Source: a virus
DNA: 39,143 nt
Reading direction: 5' to 3' (one strand)
Virus record (IMG/VR): IMGVR_UViG_3300027852_000096
Location: 1 to 39,143 of that record
Part shown: positions 23,672 through 29,694 of the stretch, piece after piece
Position numbering within the stretch: the first letter of the stretch is position 1
How the letters are laid out: the number at the start of each line of letters is the position of its first letter
Program-made: the position numbers and the translations under genes
Notes under the pieces: model-generated
Seen by the model: the letters and a program-made list of their open reading frames with translations, nothing else
Database searches by the model: none
What the model was told of the DNA's origin: nothing

Positions 23672-24253
23672 CTACCTCCAGTTAATGGTTTTTATTTTCC
23701 TTGAACCAGTCATACTTACGATTTGATCAAGCTTAGTTTCCTTAGGAAAGCGGATTATTACCCGCGGCTCGTCTATACGATTGAGCATAACATGGTTTGG
23801 GTCTACAAACACCGGGCCATCGAGAGTTGTAGCTGTTAAGATCTGATTGTTCTTGGCAACCTGAACAAACACGCCGCAGTCCTGGACTACAAACGACCCA
23901 TCAGCTGTTAAGATTGTTAGGGAAAAGTGTCCTTCTCCACGGGGAATAAACAGCACATCTCTATTAGTTATTATCAGGTTGAAGACTATATAACAGTAGT
24001 TTGGTTCAGTAACAATAGGACCAAAAACCTTTTTTGCAGCATCGGCTAGTGGACTATGAAACTGGACGATATCTTGTCGAGAGTGGATGTACTTCTGCCC
24101 ACTCAGTTCATAGTCCTTATATGAATATAACTCATAGTCATCAGTGCTGCACTTAATGAGTGTCTGAGCTTGCACTACTTCATAGAAGAGGAGAAGTGAG
24201 CAGGTTACTAAGAGGATCAGGAAAAAGGAACGCATGATGACTAGTTGCTTCAT
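23672..24253 (-). CDS. Exported protein with signal peptide
   Basis: 193 residues from the ATG at 24253, 5 bases after AAGGAG; a GTG at 24259 overlaps the SD and is less likely. Residues about 8-28 are a signal sequence (Phe-Phe-Leu-Ile-Leu-Leu-Val-Thr-Cys-Ser-Leu-Leu-Leu-Phe) with likely cleavage at Val-Gln-Ala. A Cys inside that segment does not fit a lipobox well. The mature part is beta-rich with four cysteines, suggesting a periplasmic, disulphide-bonded protein. I do not recognise the family. Its end (Trp-Arg-stop) carries the SD of the next exported-protein gene. Expression passes through the 24270-24347 leader, which contains a terminator-like hairpin. Confidence 0.75.
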   Translation of the reverse strand: MKQLVIMRSFFLILLVTCSLLLFYEVVQAQTLIKCSTDDYELYSYKDYELSGQKYIHSRQDIVQFHSPLADAAKKVFGPIVTEPNYCYIVFNLIITNRDVLFIPRGEGHFSLTILTADGSFVVQDCGVFVQVAKNNQILTATTLDGPVFVDPNHVMLNRIDEPRVIIRFPKETKLDQIVSMTGSRKIKTINWR

Positions 24254-24269
24254 AACCACTCCTTATAAC

Positions 24270-24347
24270 AAAAGCGCGAGCCGTTAATATAACGACCCGC
24301 GCCTACTTTGGAGAAAGCCAATCTGTGACATCGCACGGGTTGTCACA
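24270..24347 (-). ncRNA. Leader with two hairpins and an intrinsic terminator: attenuator or small RNA
   Basis: From the promoter at 24354-24383, transcription would start near 24347. The first 24 nt form TGTGACA-N10-TGTCACA (24347-24324). Further on GCGCGGGTCGTT (24302-24291) pairs with AACGGCTCGCGC (24285-24274), 12 bp with two G-T pairs and a 5-nt loop, followed at once by TTTT (24273-24270). The SD AAGGAG of the exported-protein gene begins 5 bases beyond. So most transcripts may end as an RNA of about 75 nt, or a signal may decide between termination and read-through into the exported-protein genes. Seen in sequence; the choice of role is inference. Confidence 0.5.
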
Positions 24348-24353
24348 TTTCTA

Positions 24354-24383
24354 ATTATATAATAAACAGTTTCAAGGTGTCAA
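24354..24383 (-). promoter_or_regulatory. Sigma70 promoter upstream of the exported-protein genes
   Basis: On the minus strand TTGACA (24383-24378) and TATAAT (24359-24354) are separated by 18 bases. It directly follows the 24392-24421 terminator hairpin, which separates it from the upstream transcript. Confidence 0.8.
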
Positions 24384-24391
24384 TACCAAAA

Positions 24392-24421
24392 GATGCCGGG
24401 GATAATTAAATCCCCGACATC
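24392..24421 (-). terminator. Hairpin terminator downstream of the 24525-25505 genes
   Basis: On the plus strand GATGCCGGGGAT (24392-24403) pairs with ATCCCCGACATC (24410-24421), 12 positions with one C-A mismatch and a 6-nt loop. In the leftward direction it is followed by TTTTGG. It would stop transcripts from the winged-helix operon just before the next promoter. Confidence 0.7.
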
Positions 24422-24446
24422 CCCTCAGCGAAACACCTCAACAGGG

Positions 24447-24482
24447 TCTATGATTAAACTGTAGGAGAAGTTCAATCATAGA
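24447..24482. repeat. Imperfect inverted repeat after the winged-helix gene
   Basis: TCTATGATT (24447-24455) and AATCATAGA (24474-24482) are exact inverted repeats; the stem continues after one mismatch by AAC/GTT. The 10-base loop holds AGGAG. There is no T-run on either side, so it is more likely an RNA-end hairpin or a protein-binding site than a terminator. Confidence 0.5.
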
Positions 24483-24524
24483 TGTATTGTCACATACTGG
24501 TAGCTCGCTTGTCAACCACTAAAA

Positions 24525-24860
24525 TTATGCAGCATGTAGTCGCTGAACAATCACAGCTGCCTCGCGGAGGGAGTCGAACTCACTCAAGGTACGCTGGAGG
24601 GCTCGTCCACCTGCGGGAGTTAGCGACCAGGTCTTGTAGATATCATTCTCCACCCAATTGGTAGCCCACCCGCGGTCACGCATTCCATTCATAATGCCAT
24701 AGATGGAACCGCTGAGTTGTGGGTAATTGTCGCCTGTGTGGTTGGCGATCAGTCGAGCGATATTGGCTCCAGTGGCAAACTGGTGATCTTTCTCCAGCTT
24801 CTTAATTGCCAGTGCAGCTAAAATTCGACGGTGAGACATGGTGTTCGCTGGGCGTTTCAT
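24525..24860 (-). CDS. Winged-helix DNA-binding protein
   Basis: 111 residues from the ATG at 24860, 5 bases after AGGAGG; the frame continues upstream but that part overlaps another gene and lacks an SD. Residues about 8-90 look like a winged helix: Arg-Arg-Ile-Leu-Ala-Ala-Leu, Gly-Ala-Asn-Ile-Ala-Arg-Leu, and Trp-Ser-Leu-Thr-Pro-Ala-Gly-Gly, the last being the typical wing end of PadR/MarR-like proteins. It is likely a transcription regulator, the last gene of a leftward operon. Third codon positions are GC-richer than its neighbours. A direct target cannot be named; the 24447-24482 inverted repeat just downstream is a candidate. Confidence 0.75.
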   Translation of the reverse strand: MKRPANTMSHRRILAALAIKKLEKDHQFATGANIARLIANHTGDNYPQLSGSIYGIMNGMRDRGWATNWVENDIYKTWSLTPAGGRALQRTLSEFDSLREAAVIVQRLHAA

Positions 24861-24868
24861 GTGTCCTC

Positions 24869-24988
24869 CTAAAAATTCCACCATAACCAAGCATGGATAC
24901 GTGGATTGCATTTGAGAGTTAGTCGTTTAGGCCACCAGTAGTGCAGAGCTATATAAAGTGAACGATGAGGCTTTTTAAGTACCATCAT
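24869..24988 (-). CDS. 39-codon small basic Trp-rich protein
   Basis: ATG at 24988, 5 bases after AAGGAG, giving 39 residues, basic and rich in Trp and His (His-Tyr-Trp-Trp-Pro-Lys-Arg; His-Ala-Trp-Leu-Trp-Trp). The stop TAG is part of the SD of the winged-helix gene, so the two are coupled. There is no known family. The strong SD and exact fit between its neighbours support it as real. Confidence 0.6.
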   Translation of the reverse strand: MMVLKKPHRSLYIALHYWWPKRLTLKCNPRIHAWLWWNF

Positions 24989-24997
24989 AGTATCTCC

Positions 24998-25135
24998 TTA
25001 GGTTAAAAGTTTCAAAAGAAACCATGGTAGGCTAATGGTTGCCCAGCCAATTATCTGGCCTAGTGCAAGCCCCTTCCAATAAGCTCGTCGCTCGCTCTTG
25101 GTAGACTTACGTTTCGTCTTGTCTGGGAATCTCAC
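24998..25135 (-). CDS. 45-codon single-pass membrane protein (GTG start)
   Basis: GTG at 25135 with GAGGAGG 6 bases upstream. The first 18 residues are very basic (Lys-Thr-Lys-Arg-Lys-Ser-Thr-Lys), and residues about 21-43 form one membrane segment (Leu-Ala-Leu-Gly-Gln-Ile-Ile-Gly-Trp-Ala). The start lies inside the 3' end of the zinc-finger gene in another frame (29-base overlap), and the stop lies within the SD of the next gene. A typical small phage membrane protein of unknown role. Confidence 0.65.
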   Translation of the reverse strand: MRFPDKTKRKSTKSERRAYWKGLALGQIIGWATISLPWFLLKLLT

Positions 25136-25505
25136 TGGTAGCCTCCTCGTCTGATCCGCAAACTTCATCGGTAGCCAACTTTCTTATAGCCAGTGCATCG
25201 CTAACTAGACTGCGCCATCTGCATAGCAATCGATAACTGGTATCATTGAGGGGCTTAGCTGGAACCATCAGGCTTGCTTCGCCTTCAGGGAGAGCAATCG
25301 AGTAGATGATGGTATCTTCATATTCATAGCCATCAAGCTCAACTGTATTGTTGATTACACTCGGGCTTGGTAATCTGCCCATTTGCCGTAACACCTTGAT
25401 CGCTATGTCTGGGTTCAGTCTAACATAGTGATTCACAGAACTACAGTAACTACAGAGATTAGCAATGTTTTCACCTAGATTACCACAGAGTTTACATCTC
25501 GTCAT
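25107..25505 (-). CDS. Zinc-binding protein of unknown function
   Basis: 132 residues. Cys-Lys-Leu-Cys (4-7) and Cys-Ser-Tyr-Cys (18-21) form an N-terminal zinc ribbon. About residues 55-85 are beta-rich and acidic, and the tail is Glu/Asp-rich. A weak SD (GAGG) precedes the ATG at 25505. It starts the four-gene leftward set with 24998, 24869 and 24525. Not recognised as a family. Confidence 0.65.
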   Translation of the reverse strand: MTRCKLCGNLGENIANLCSYCSSVNHYVRLNPDIAIKVLRQMGRLPSPSVINNTVELDGYEYEDTIIYSIALPEGEASLMVPAKPLNDTSYRLLCRWRSLVSDALAIRKLATDEVCGSDEEATSEIPRQDET

Positions 25506-25730
25506 TGGTCACCTCGAATTGTTGATGTTGTGTTGAAGGCGTACGGGCATGCTGATGGCGTCTGATGGCGTCTGTGGGATGCTAGCGGGTCGTCGCATAA
25601 CACGTATATAATGAATGAATTGCCGGCGCCCGCTGGCGTTCTGATTAGAACCATGAGATCAACCACACAAGCGCTGCGAACCCAGCAACCATAATAGCGA
25701 CATGCAGAACTGACTTAAGTGACCACTTAT
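25506..25730. other. Intergenic region with a possible non-ATG small gene
   Basis: No ATG/GTG/TTG gene fits here. On the minus strand a frame of about 33 codons ending at TAA near 25651 encodes a charged segment then a membrane segment (Ala-Ile-Met-Val-Ala-Gly-Phe-Ala-Ala-Leu). It is preceded by GAGGAGG 5 bases before an ATC codon, so an ATC-initiated or mis-called gene is possible. A 10-bp direct repeat TGATGGCGTC occurs twice at 25553-25572, and a GC-rich hairpin lies near 25621-25640. Confidence 0.35.
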
Positions 25731-25922
25731 TCAGTTGATCTCGGATGCTGTCCTCCTCTGGTAACTGAGAATGATTTTTCGCTCTATCTCAGCTGGCACA
25801 GCGATGGATTGCCATTTGCCACATCCGTTACAACGGCCACGAAAATAGATACCACCGCAGCCATCTTGCTCAACTTCGTCGCGGATTCTTACTGACTCAG
25901 TTGTTGTTGGTTGTTTGTCCAT
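25731..25922 (-). CDS. Small zinc-binding protein
   Basis: 63 residues from the ATG at 25922, 6 bases after GAGG; an ATG one codon upstream is equally possible, and a much longer frame upstream crosses a promoter and is rejected. Three cysteines (Cys-Gly-Gly, then Cys-x2-Cys) and nearby residues suggest a zinc knuckle. The rest is acidic then basic. It has its own promoter (25950-25979) and starts the leftward gene series. Confidence 0.6.
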   Translation of the reverse strand: MDKQPTTTESVRIRDEVEQDGCGGIYFRGRCNGCGKWQSIAVPAEIERKIILSYQRRTASEIN

Positions 25923-25949
25923 CATATACCTCAGGTTCAAGTTATATAA

Positions 25950-25979
25950 ACTATACATTATTACGGTGTCTTGTGTCAA
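25950..25979 (-). promoter_or_regulatory. Leftward sigma70-like promoter
   Basis: On the minus strand TTGACA (25979-25974) and TATAGT (25955-25950) are separated by 18 bases, just upstream of the zinc-binding gene at 25922. It lies back to back with the rightward promoter at 26018. Confidence 0.75.
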
Positions 25980-26017
25980 CGCCATAGTGCATAATGCGTA
26001 GTGGGTAATGAATGGCG

Positions 26018-26047
26018 TTGCAATTAGTCTGCTATTCATTGTATAAT
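26018..26047 (+). promoter_or_regulatory. Rightward sigma70-like promoter for the small-gene operon
   Basis: TTGCAA (26018-26023), 18 bases, TATAAT (26042-26047). It is about 100 bases upstream of the first rightward small gene (26145). The leader contains the TTGGAATGA element and a CAACTCCA/TGGAGTTG inverted repeat (26061-26068 and 26087-26094). Confidence 0.65.
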
Positions 26048-26091
26048 AGACGTAATGACGCAACTCCAGGTAACAATAAGAGACCATGGAG

Positions 26092-26129
26092 TTGGAATGA
26101 GGTTTGCATGTCATTGATTGAACGCACAC
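26092..26129 (+). promoter_or_regulatory. TTGGAATGA element, copy 1
   Basis: TTGGAATGAGGTTTGCAT (26092-26109) then an ATTGA-ACGCACAC part to 26129, 7 bases before the AGGAGG of the next gene. The same layout occurs at 27457-27495 (+) and 33043-33005 (-), always just before an SD and small gene. It may be a phage-specific promoter (TTGGAA with an ATTGA -10-like box about 17-18 bases on) or a leader-RNA control site. Confidence 0.6.
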
Positions 26130-26144
26130 AATAGGAGGTGAGAC

Positions 26145-26330
26145 ATGCATAAAGCACAAGTCATTGCCCATCGTCAGACATACGGAGTCATTTTCTGTGA
26201 TTCCCTGACTTCAAAGAAGCTGTCCAATGACTACGCTGGCCTCTGTGATCTCAATGGTTTCTTGTACTCCACAGGTATCTCGCCGAACGGCAGACGCTGG
26301 TGGCTAAACTTGGAGGCGTCAAGTGTCTAG
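26145..26330 (+). CDS. Small protein of unknown function, first gene of rightward operon
   Basis: 61 residues. The ATG lies 6 bases after AGGAGG. The composition is mixed, with two cysteines (18 and 34), and has no membrane segment. Not recognised. Its last codons hold GGAGG, the SD for the GTG-started gene that overlaps its end by 8 bases. Confidence 0.65.
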   Translation: MHKAQVIAHRQTYGVIFCDSLTSKKLSNDYAGLCDLNGFLYSTGISPNGRRWWLNLEASSV

Positions 26331-26472
26331 GCTCATTAGCTGGTTCAAACGTCTAATCTGTAAGTACCGGGGTCATGACTGGGAAGATCATGGATACGCT
26401 GGCCTAGACAGCGGTGCTATTGACATGGAATGCAACAGGTGTGGTGAGCGACATCACACCATCTTATACTAG
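26323..26472 (+). CDS. DUF1660-like small zinc protein (GTG start)
   Basis: 49 residues from GTG at 26323, with GGAGG 6 bases upstream. Ile-Cys-Lys-Tyr-Arg-Gly-His-Asp-Trp and later Cys-Asn-Arg-Cys-Gly-Glu-Arg-His-His match the layout of DUF1660 prophage proteins (Cys-x-x-x-Gly-His-x-Trp then Cys-x2-Cys-Gly), which look like small zinc ribbons. The function of the family is unknown. It overlaps the upstream gene by 8 bases, and its stop TAG is part of the next SD. Confidence 0.65.
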   Translation: MSRLISWFKRLICKYRGHDWEDHGYAGLDSGAIDMECNRCGERHHTILY

Positions 26473-26483
26473 GAGGAAGAATC

Positions 26484-26771
26484 ATGGGTGTGTACATCAA
26501 CCCTAAGGACGAGACCAAGGAAGAGTTTCTCAGTCACTATCCCGTGGTGGATAGGCCAACTCGAGAAGCCTTCGATGAGGCGCTGGAGGCCGGCGATTTC
26601 TACGTCTGTCTGGTCAACAACGTCGCTTTCACCGCGGCAGCGATTGCCTACAAGTACAGCGAAGTCGAATGTTTCGCTGACTCGATGGACATACAACCAA
26701 GACTGTGGTTCCTCGTTCCCGAGGTAGCACTCCGGCTGGTCTCGAACCTGGGAGATTACATTGGACCATAA
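26484..26771 (+). CDS. Conserved-looking phage protein of unknown function
   Basis: 95 residues, acidic, mixed alpha/beta; ATG 7 bases after AGGAGGA. GC-rich third codon positions suggest good expression. No cysteine pair, membrane segment or catalytic motif. The end overlaps the TTG start of the DUF2786-like gene by 11 bases. Not recognised. Confidence 0.7.
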   Translation: MGVYINPKDETKEEFLSHYPVVDRPTREAFDEALEAGDFYVCLVNNVAFTAAAIAYKYSEVECFADSMDIQPRLWFLVPEVALRLVSNLGDYIGP

Positions 26772-27417
26772 GAAAGTACTCGAGCAGGTCAGGAAATTGC
26801 TCGCTCTTGCTAAGGATGACGCAGCCTCGGAGAATGAGACCGAGGTTGCGATGGCAGCAGCGCATCGGCTGATGCAGAAACACCGCATCAAAGAGGTAGA
26901 GCTAGGCCAGGTAGACTCGGATTTCGAGATCATGGATAAGGATCTTGCCTGGCTCGGTAGCCGTGCAACCCAATGGAAAGGGTATCTGGCTAAGACTGTC
27001 GCCACTCACAACGGCTGCTATGTCTGGGTCAGTGACCGCGACGGCAATCACTTCATTCAGGTCGCAGGTCGTCCCGAAGACGCTGCCATCGTCTACGAAC
27101 TCTACAGGTTCTGCGTCCGTCAGATCATGGCTATGTCTACAATGCACAAGGGCCGAGGTGCAAGGTTTCTCAATGCCTGGCGAATGGGTGTTATCTTCAC
27201 CATCGACCGACGTCTCCGGGTAGTTACCGAGGAGTTAGCGCAAGGTTCAACCGCTCTTGTGGTCATCAACAATCGGGCTGATGAAGCAGCCAAATTCATC
27301 CAAGACCAAATAAAGCTGAGGCGGCCGAAAGCCAACAAACGCCCACTTGACACAGACGGCTACTTACGAGGATGCCATGACGGCGAACAGATCCGCCTCA
27401 ACAAGGAACTCGAGTGA
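26761..27417 (+). CDS. DUF2786 family protein (TTG start)
   Basis: 218 residues from TTG at 26761, with GGAG 6-7 bases upstream. The N-terminus Lys-Leu-Leu-Ala-Leu-Ala-Lys with Glu-Asn-Glu-x-Glu-Ala(Val)-x-Met-Ala-Ala-Ala-His-Arg-Leu-Met-Gln-Lys-His is the DUF2786 signature. The remainder (about 60-190) matches the usual C-terminal part with Arg-Ala-x-x-Trp-Lys-Gly-x-Leu. The family is common in phages and plasmids; its role is unknown. GC-rich codon use like the upstream gene. The stop codon is within the left arm of the 20-bp inverted repeat 27415-27476. Confidence 0.85.
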   Translation: MDHKKVLEQVRKLLALAKDDAASENETEVAMAAAHRLMQKHRIKEVELGQVDSDFEIMDKDLAWLGSRATQWKGYLAKTVATHNGCYVWVSDRDGNHFIQVAGRPEDAAIVYELYRFCVRQIMAMSTMHKGRGARFLNAWRMGVIFTIDRRLRVVTEELAQGSTALVVINNRADEAAKFIQDQIKLRRPKANKRPLDTDGYLRGCHDGEQIRLNKELE

Positions 27418-27476
27418 TGCAAAACTCATTCCAAGGCACAATGGGGAACCATGGAGTTGGAATGAGTTTTGCATCA
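27415..27476. repeat. Perfect 20-bp inverted repeat around an E-element core
   Basis: 27415-27434 and 27457-27476 are exact reverse complements (TGATGCAAAACTCATTCCAA in the left arm) with a 22-base loop. The right arm is the front of the TTGGAATGA element, so the left arm is an inverted copy of it. As RNA it is a very stable hairpin; as DNA it presents two divergent element copies. Confidence 0.8.
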
Positions 27477-27495
27477 ATAATATTGAATGCAACAC
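27457..27495 (+). promoter_or_regulatory. TTGGAATGA element, copy 2
   Basis: TTGGAATGAGTTTTGCAT (27457-27474) then ATATTGAATGCAACAC to 27495, followed at once by GAGGAGG and the 23-codon gene. The 12 bases before it (CCATGGAG...) are also shared with copy 1, so about 45 bp are repeated in total. Confidence 0.6.
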
Positions 27496-27508
27496 GAGGA
27501 GGAACACC

Positions 27509-27580
27509 ATGATTAGATTCATCGACTGGTTAATCAATATCTTCCTGTCCACAGGTTGTGAGAAGGCAAGATGGAGATAG
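27509..27580 (+). CDS. 23-codon leader-type peptide gene
   Basis: ATG at 27509, 6 bases after GAGGAGG, encodes 23 residues with a hydrophobic front (Phe-Ile-Asp-Trp-Leu-Ile-Asn-Ile-Phe-Leu) and ends in Ala-Arg-Trp-Arg. It overlaps the next start (27571) by 10 bases. It may be a tiny membrane-associated peptide or a leader whose translation couples to the zinc gene, whose own SD is poor. Confidence 0.5.
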   Translation: MIRFIDWLINIFLSTGCEKARWR

Positions 27581-27822
27581 TACCAGGCAAGACGCTGATG
27601 AAGTGCGGTCATACTGCACAGAGTGAGAAAGGTTGCGTCATCTGCTTCGGCTTAGGAGTAGGCGCAACTGAGGTAGCTGAAGATCAGCGCCTCGCAAACA
27701 GGTTAGCTCATTGTACTGAGTGTGATAATACCATACGAAGTCATATGGGTCTAGCATTCTTCAGGTATCTACCTGACCAAAAGTTTGACTCCTACTACTG
27801 CGGATGCAATGGCTGGGGTTAA
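27571..27822 (+). CDS. Cys-rich zinc-binding protein
   Basis: 83 residues. Cys-Gly-His, Cys-Val-Ile-Cys-Phe-Gly, Cys-Thr-Glu-Cys and Cys-Gly-Cys provide four metal-binding clusters, enough for two zinc sites. The start lies inside the upstream 23-codon gene; GAAGG is 4 bases upstream. Role unknown; nucleic-acid or protein binding is likely. Confidence 0.65.
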   Translation: MEIVPGKTLMKCGHTAQSEKGCVICFGLGVGATEVAEDQRLANRLAHCTECDNTIRSHMGLAFFRYLPDQKFDSYYCGCNGWG

Positions 27823-27846
27823 ACACAGCACCAAGGAGGCATTATA

Positions 27847-28089
27847 ATGCCGAGAAAAGGACACTCCACAGACGAGAAGAATGAAGAGACCACCAACGGC
27901 GAAGGCTACCGCTTTGGTTGCGTCATCAAGCCCCTGTCGGTCTACGAAGGCCTGAAGATCCTCTGCTTTGTGAAGAACCAGTCGATGACGACACTGGCGA
28001 ATCAGATCTTCGCGGACTACGTCAAACGTCAGCACAAGATCATTCGTCGGGCGCAGGCGCTGCGTGAGGCTCTCGAAGAGGATGAATAG
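27847..28089 (+). CDS. Ribbon-helix-helix-like DNA-binding protein
   Basis: 80 residues; AGGAGG 7 bases before the ATG. After a charged N-terminal tail, Tyr-Arg-Phe-Gly-Cys-Val-Ile-Lys-Pro begins a strand, followed by two helices (Val-Tyr-Glu-Gly-Leu-Lys-Ile-Leu; Met-Thr-Thr-Leu-Ala-Asn-Gln-Ile-Phe-Ala-Asp-Tyr-Val), the RHH (MetJ/Arc) pattern. It likely dimerises and represses a phage promoter. Codon use is GC-rich, suggesting a high expression level, like the KLRR HTH proteins. TAG and the next GTG share one base. Confidence 0.65.
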   Translation: MPRKGHSTDEKNEETTNGEGYRFGCVIKPLSVYEGLKILCFVKNQSMTTLANQIFADYVKRQHKIIRRAQALREALEEDE

Positions 28090-28196
28090 TGTCGTGGCTT
28101 GACTGGTTTCTTGTAGGCCTGATAACCGGGTTTATACCAGGTAGTTTAGTTGGTGAGTATCGATGGCGACAATCCAAGAAGAGTCGTAAGACATAG
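28089..28196 (+). CDS. 35-codon single-pass membrane protein (GTG start)
   Basis: GTG at 28089 overlaps the upstream stop (TAGTG); GAGG lies 8 bases upstream. Residues about 3-22 form one membrane segment (Trp-Phe-Leu-Val-Gly-Leu-Ile-Thr-Gly-Phe-Ile), and the tail is basic (Arg-Gln-Ser-Lys-Lys-Ser-Arg-Lys). Unknown role. Confidence 0.6.
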   Translation: MSWLDWFLVGLITGFIPGSLVGEYRWRQSKKSRKT

Positions 28197-28205
28197 GAGG
28201 CGCTA

Positions 28206-28460
28206 GTGTCACTAGTTAGTTGGATCAAGAATCTTATAGATCCACCGCCACAACCACCGGGTACCTGGGGTTACTATCATAAGACTGTATATAAAAGTAT
28301 AACAGTCACTGATACAGCCTCAGCAGATGAACTCGAACAGCTCATAACAAGTGGTTGGTGTGTTCGCCACCGAATTCCAGTTGACCAATACATGCGATAC
28401 ATACTCACCACTCTCAAGACGGATTATGATCACCCGATCGGTCCACCTACAGACTATTAG
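28206..28460 (+). CDS. Small protein of unknown function (GTG start)
   Basis: 84 residues from GTG at 28206, with AGGAGG 5 bases upstream. A Pro-rich stretch (Pro-Pro-Pro-Gln-Pro-Pro-Gly) at residues 12-18 precedes a mixed alpha/beta part. No known motif. Confidence 0.6.
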   Translation: MSLVSWIKNLIDPPPQPPGTWGYYHKTVYKSITVTDTASADELEQLITSGWCVRHRIPVDQYMRYILTTLKTDYDHPIGPPTDY

Positions 28461-28471
28461 AAAGGAGTAAG

Positions 28472-28594
28472 ATGGGTGGGTACTTTAGTCAGTTCGGCAT
28501 CAACGAAATCATAGGAGCAGGCCTCGTATTCGGATGGTGGGGCTATAAACTCTTTCGCAACATCCGGGAAATTTGGTTAGGAGATGAAGTATGA
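28472..28594 (+). CDS. 40-codon single-pass membrane protein
   Basis: ATG 4 bases after AAAGGAG. Residues about 10-28 form one membrane segment (Ile-Ile-Gly-Ala-Gly-Leu-Val-Phe-Gly-Trp-Trp-Gly), flanked by Lys/Arg after it. The stop overlaps the next ATG (ATGA). Unknown role. Confidence 0.6.
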   Translation: MGGYFSQFGINEIIGAGLVFGWWGYKLFRNIREIWLGDEV

Positions 28595-28881
28595 AATTCG
28601 AAGTATGTCTGTGTGTCTCAGACTACGTAGACCCAGATGACCCAGATTCTGAGTGCGCTTTTGATCTCGCTACCACAGATCATGAGGGCGCTGTCACCTG
28701 TGCCAAGGCTGAGTTGTCTGAGCACTTGACTGACACCGAGTTGGCTACACTGTCTCTGGAGGCTGTATTCGTCGAGTGTGACTCGGGGAACTGGTCTCAC
28801 GCAGGCGCTATGTACCTTATCACAGTCACTGGTCCTGATGAGGTAGTTATTAAAGCTGAGAAAGGAGTAGGCCATGTATGA
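28591..28881 (+). CDS. Acidic small protein of unknown function
   Basis: 96 residues; ATG 7-8 bases after AGGAG. Strongly acidic (Asp-Pro-Asp-Asp-Pro-Asp-Ser-Glu), with five cysteines but no paired zinc motif. The high negative charge is like DNA-mimic inhibitors, though composition alone is weak evidence. It overlaps both neighbours by 4-8 bases. Confidence 0.6.
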   Translation: MKFEVCLCVSDYVDPDDPDSECAFDLATTDHEGAVTCAKAELSEHLTDTELATLSLEAVFVECDSGNWSHAGAMYLITVTGPDEVVIKAEKGVGHV

Positions 28882-29113
28882 CTTTCATACACCACCACAG
28901 TCAGGCATGATACGCCTGCTGGTTCTCAAACACTCAATCAAGCTCGAGCTCAGTGGCATGACCCGGCGGGGTAGATCAGCTACAGCGGTAGCCCGTGAAC
29001 TACTGGGCATTAAGGCTCAATCTCGTCAGACAGTACTAGCAGCTCTCGAACAGTACATCGAAGATGCTCAGGCTGGTAAGTTTGAAGTCGATGAGCGAGG
29101 AGTGAGGATATGA
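28874..29113 (+). CDS. Small basic protein of unknown function
   Basis: 79 residues. A central helix pair (Ala-Thr-Ala-Val-Ala-Arg-Glu-Leu-Leu-Gly; Val-Leu-Ala-Ala-Leu-Glu-Gln-Tyr) follows an Arg-Arg-Gly-Arg patch. GGAG is about 7 bases upstream of the ATG, within the preceding gene. No family recognised. Confidence 0.6.
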   Translation: MYDFHTPPQSGMIRLLVLKHSIKLELSGMTRRGRSATAVARELLGIKAQSRQTVLAALEQYIEDAQAGKFEVDERGVRI

Positions 29114-29340
29114 AGCGAGTCCTATTACACTCTGAGTGGGGCTTTGATAGTGAGTCTTATAACTTCTGGAGCGTGCTAGTGCTACTCCACAAAGGTCGCA
29201 TCATCAAGATCTACAGCTGGTATCACCGGCTATTCTTCTGGGTCGGTAGTGGCTTTAAGCCAGCTGACATGAAGTTTTATGCCGGCTATGAGGGCCGAGA
29301 ACAGATGGCGAGAGACCTCAATCGTAAGAGAGTAACATGA
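29110..29340 (+). CDS. Small aromatic-rich protein of unknown function
   Basis: 76 residues with many Trp, Tyr and Phe and a hydrophobic stretch near 20-50 that is interrupted by charges. The ATG overlaps the upstream stop (ATGA); GAGG is about 8 bases upstream. Not recognised. Confidence 0.6.
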   Translation: MKRVLLHSEWGFDSESYNFWSVLVLLHKGRIIKIYSWYHRLFFWVGSGFKPADMKFYAGYEGREQMARDLNRKRVT

Positions 29341-29519
29341 ACACCTGGATGAGTAACTACTACGACAGGTATCTTGAGTGGATAGACAATGCAAAGGATG
29401 GAGCTACCGTCCATAACTTTCTCGAGGACTGGGATCCTATTGGTGGACAAGTACTCGCAGATCTAATCAACGCTGGCCGAGTTAAAGTGACTGGTCACAG
29501 ATTAAGGAGAACTGAGTAG
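29337..29519 (+). CDS. Small protein of unknown function
   Basis: 60 residues; the ATG overlaps the upstream stop by 4 bases (ATGA). Helical and acidic in the first half, basic at the end (His-Arg-Leu-Arg-Arg). No known motif. Confidence 0.55.
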   Translation: MNTWMSNYYDRYLEWIDNAKDGATVHNFLEDWDPIGGQVLADLINAGRVKVTGHRLRRTE

Positions 29520-29520
29520 C

Positions 29521-29694
29521 ATGAATGAAGAACTGAAGAAGATCCTCGGCGACACGATACTAGGCCCGGCTTTATTCTACGAACGTGGGGAGTTCATCAT
29601 ATGCTTCCTCTCTGTTAAGAATCCGGAGCCGGTAGGCAGTGGCAAAACCATCGAGGAGGCCATAGAGAGTTGGAGGCAAGGTAATGACAACTAA
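29521..29694 (+). CDS. 57-residue protein, paralogue of the next gene
   Basis: ATG one base after the upstream TAG. The layout Leu-Lys-Lys-Ile-Leu-Gly, then Gly-Glu-Phe-Ile-Ile, then Gly-Lys-Thr-x-x-Glu-(x)-x-x-Glu/Leu is shared with the gene at 29684, so the two arose by tandem duplication. Function unknown. Confidence 0.65.
   Translation: MNEELKKILGDTILGPALFYERGEFIICFLSVKNPEPVGSGKTIEEAIESWRQGNDN

Noticed and set aside
24324-24347. TGTGACA/TGTCACA as a CRP binding site
   Set aside because: The arms are 14 bases apart between TGTGA and TCACA; CRP sites have 6.
26469-27005. 178-residue minus-strand frame over the DUF2786 region, and other antisense frames there
   Set aside because: Shadow of GC-rich codons on the plus strand; no SD and no recognisable domain.
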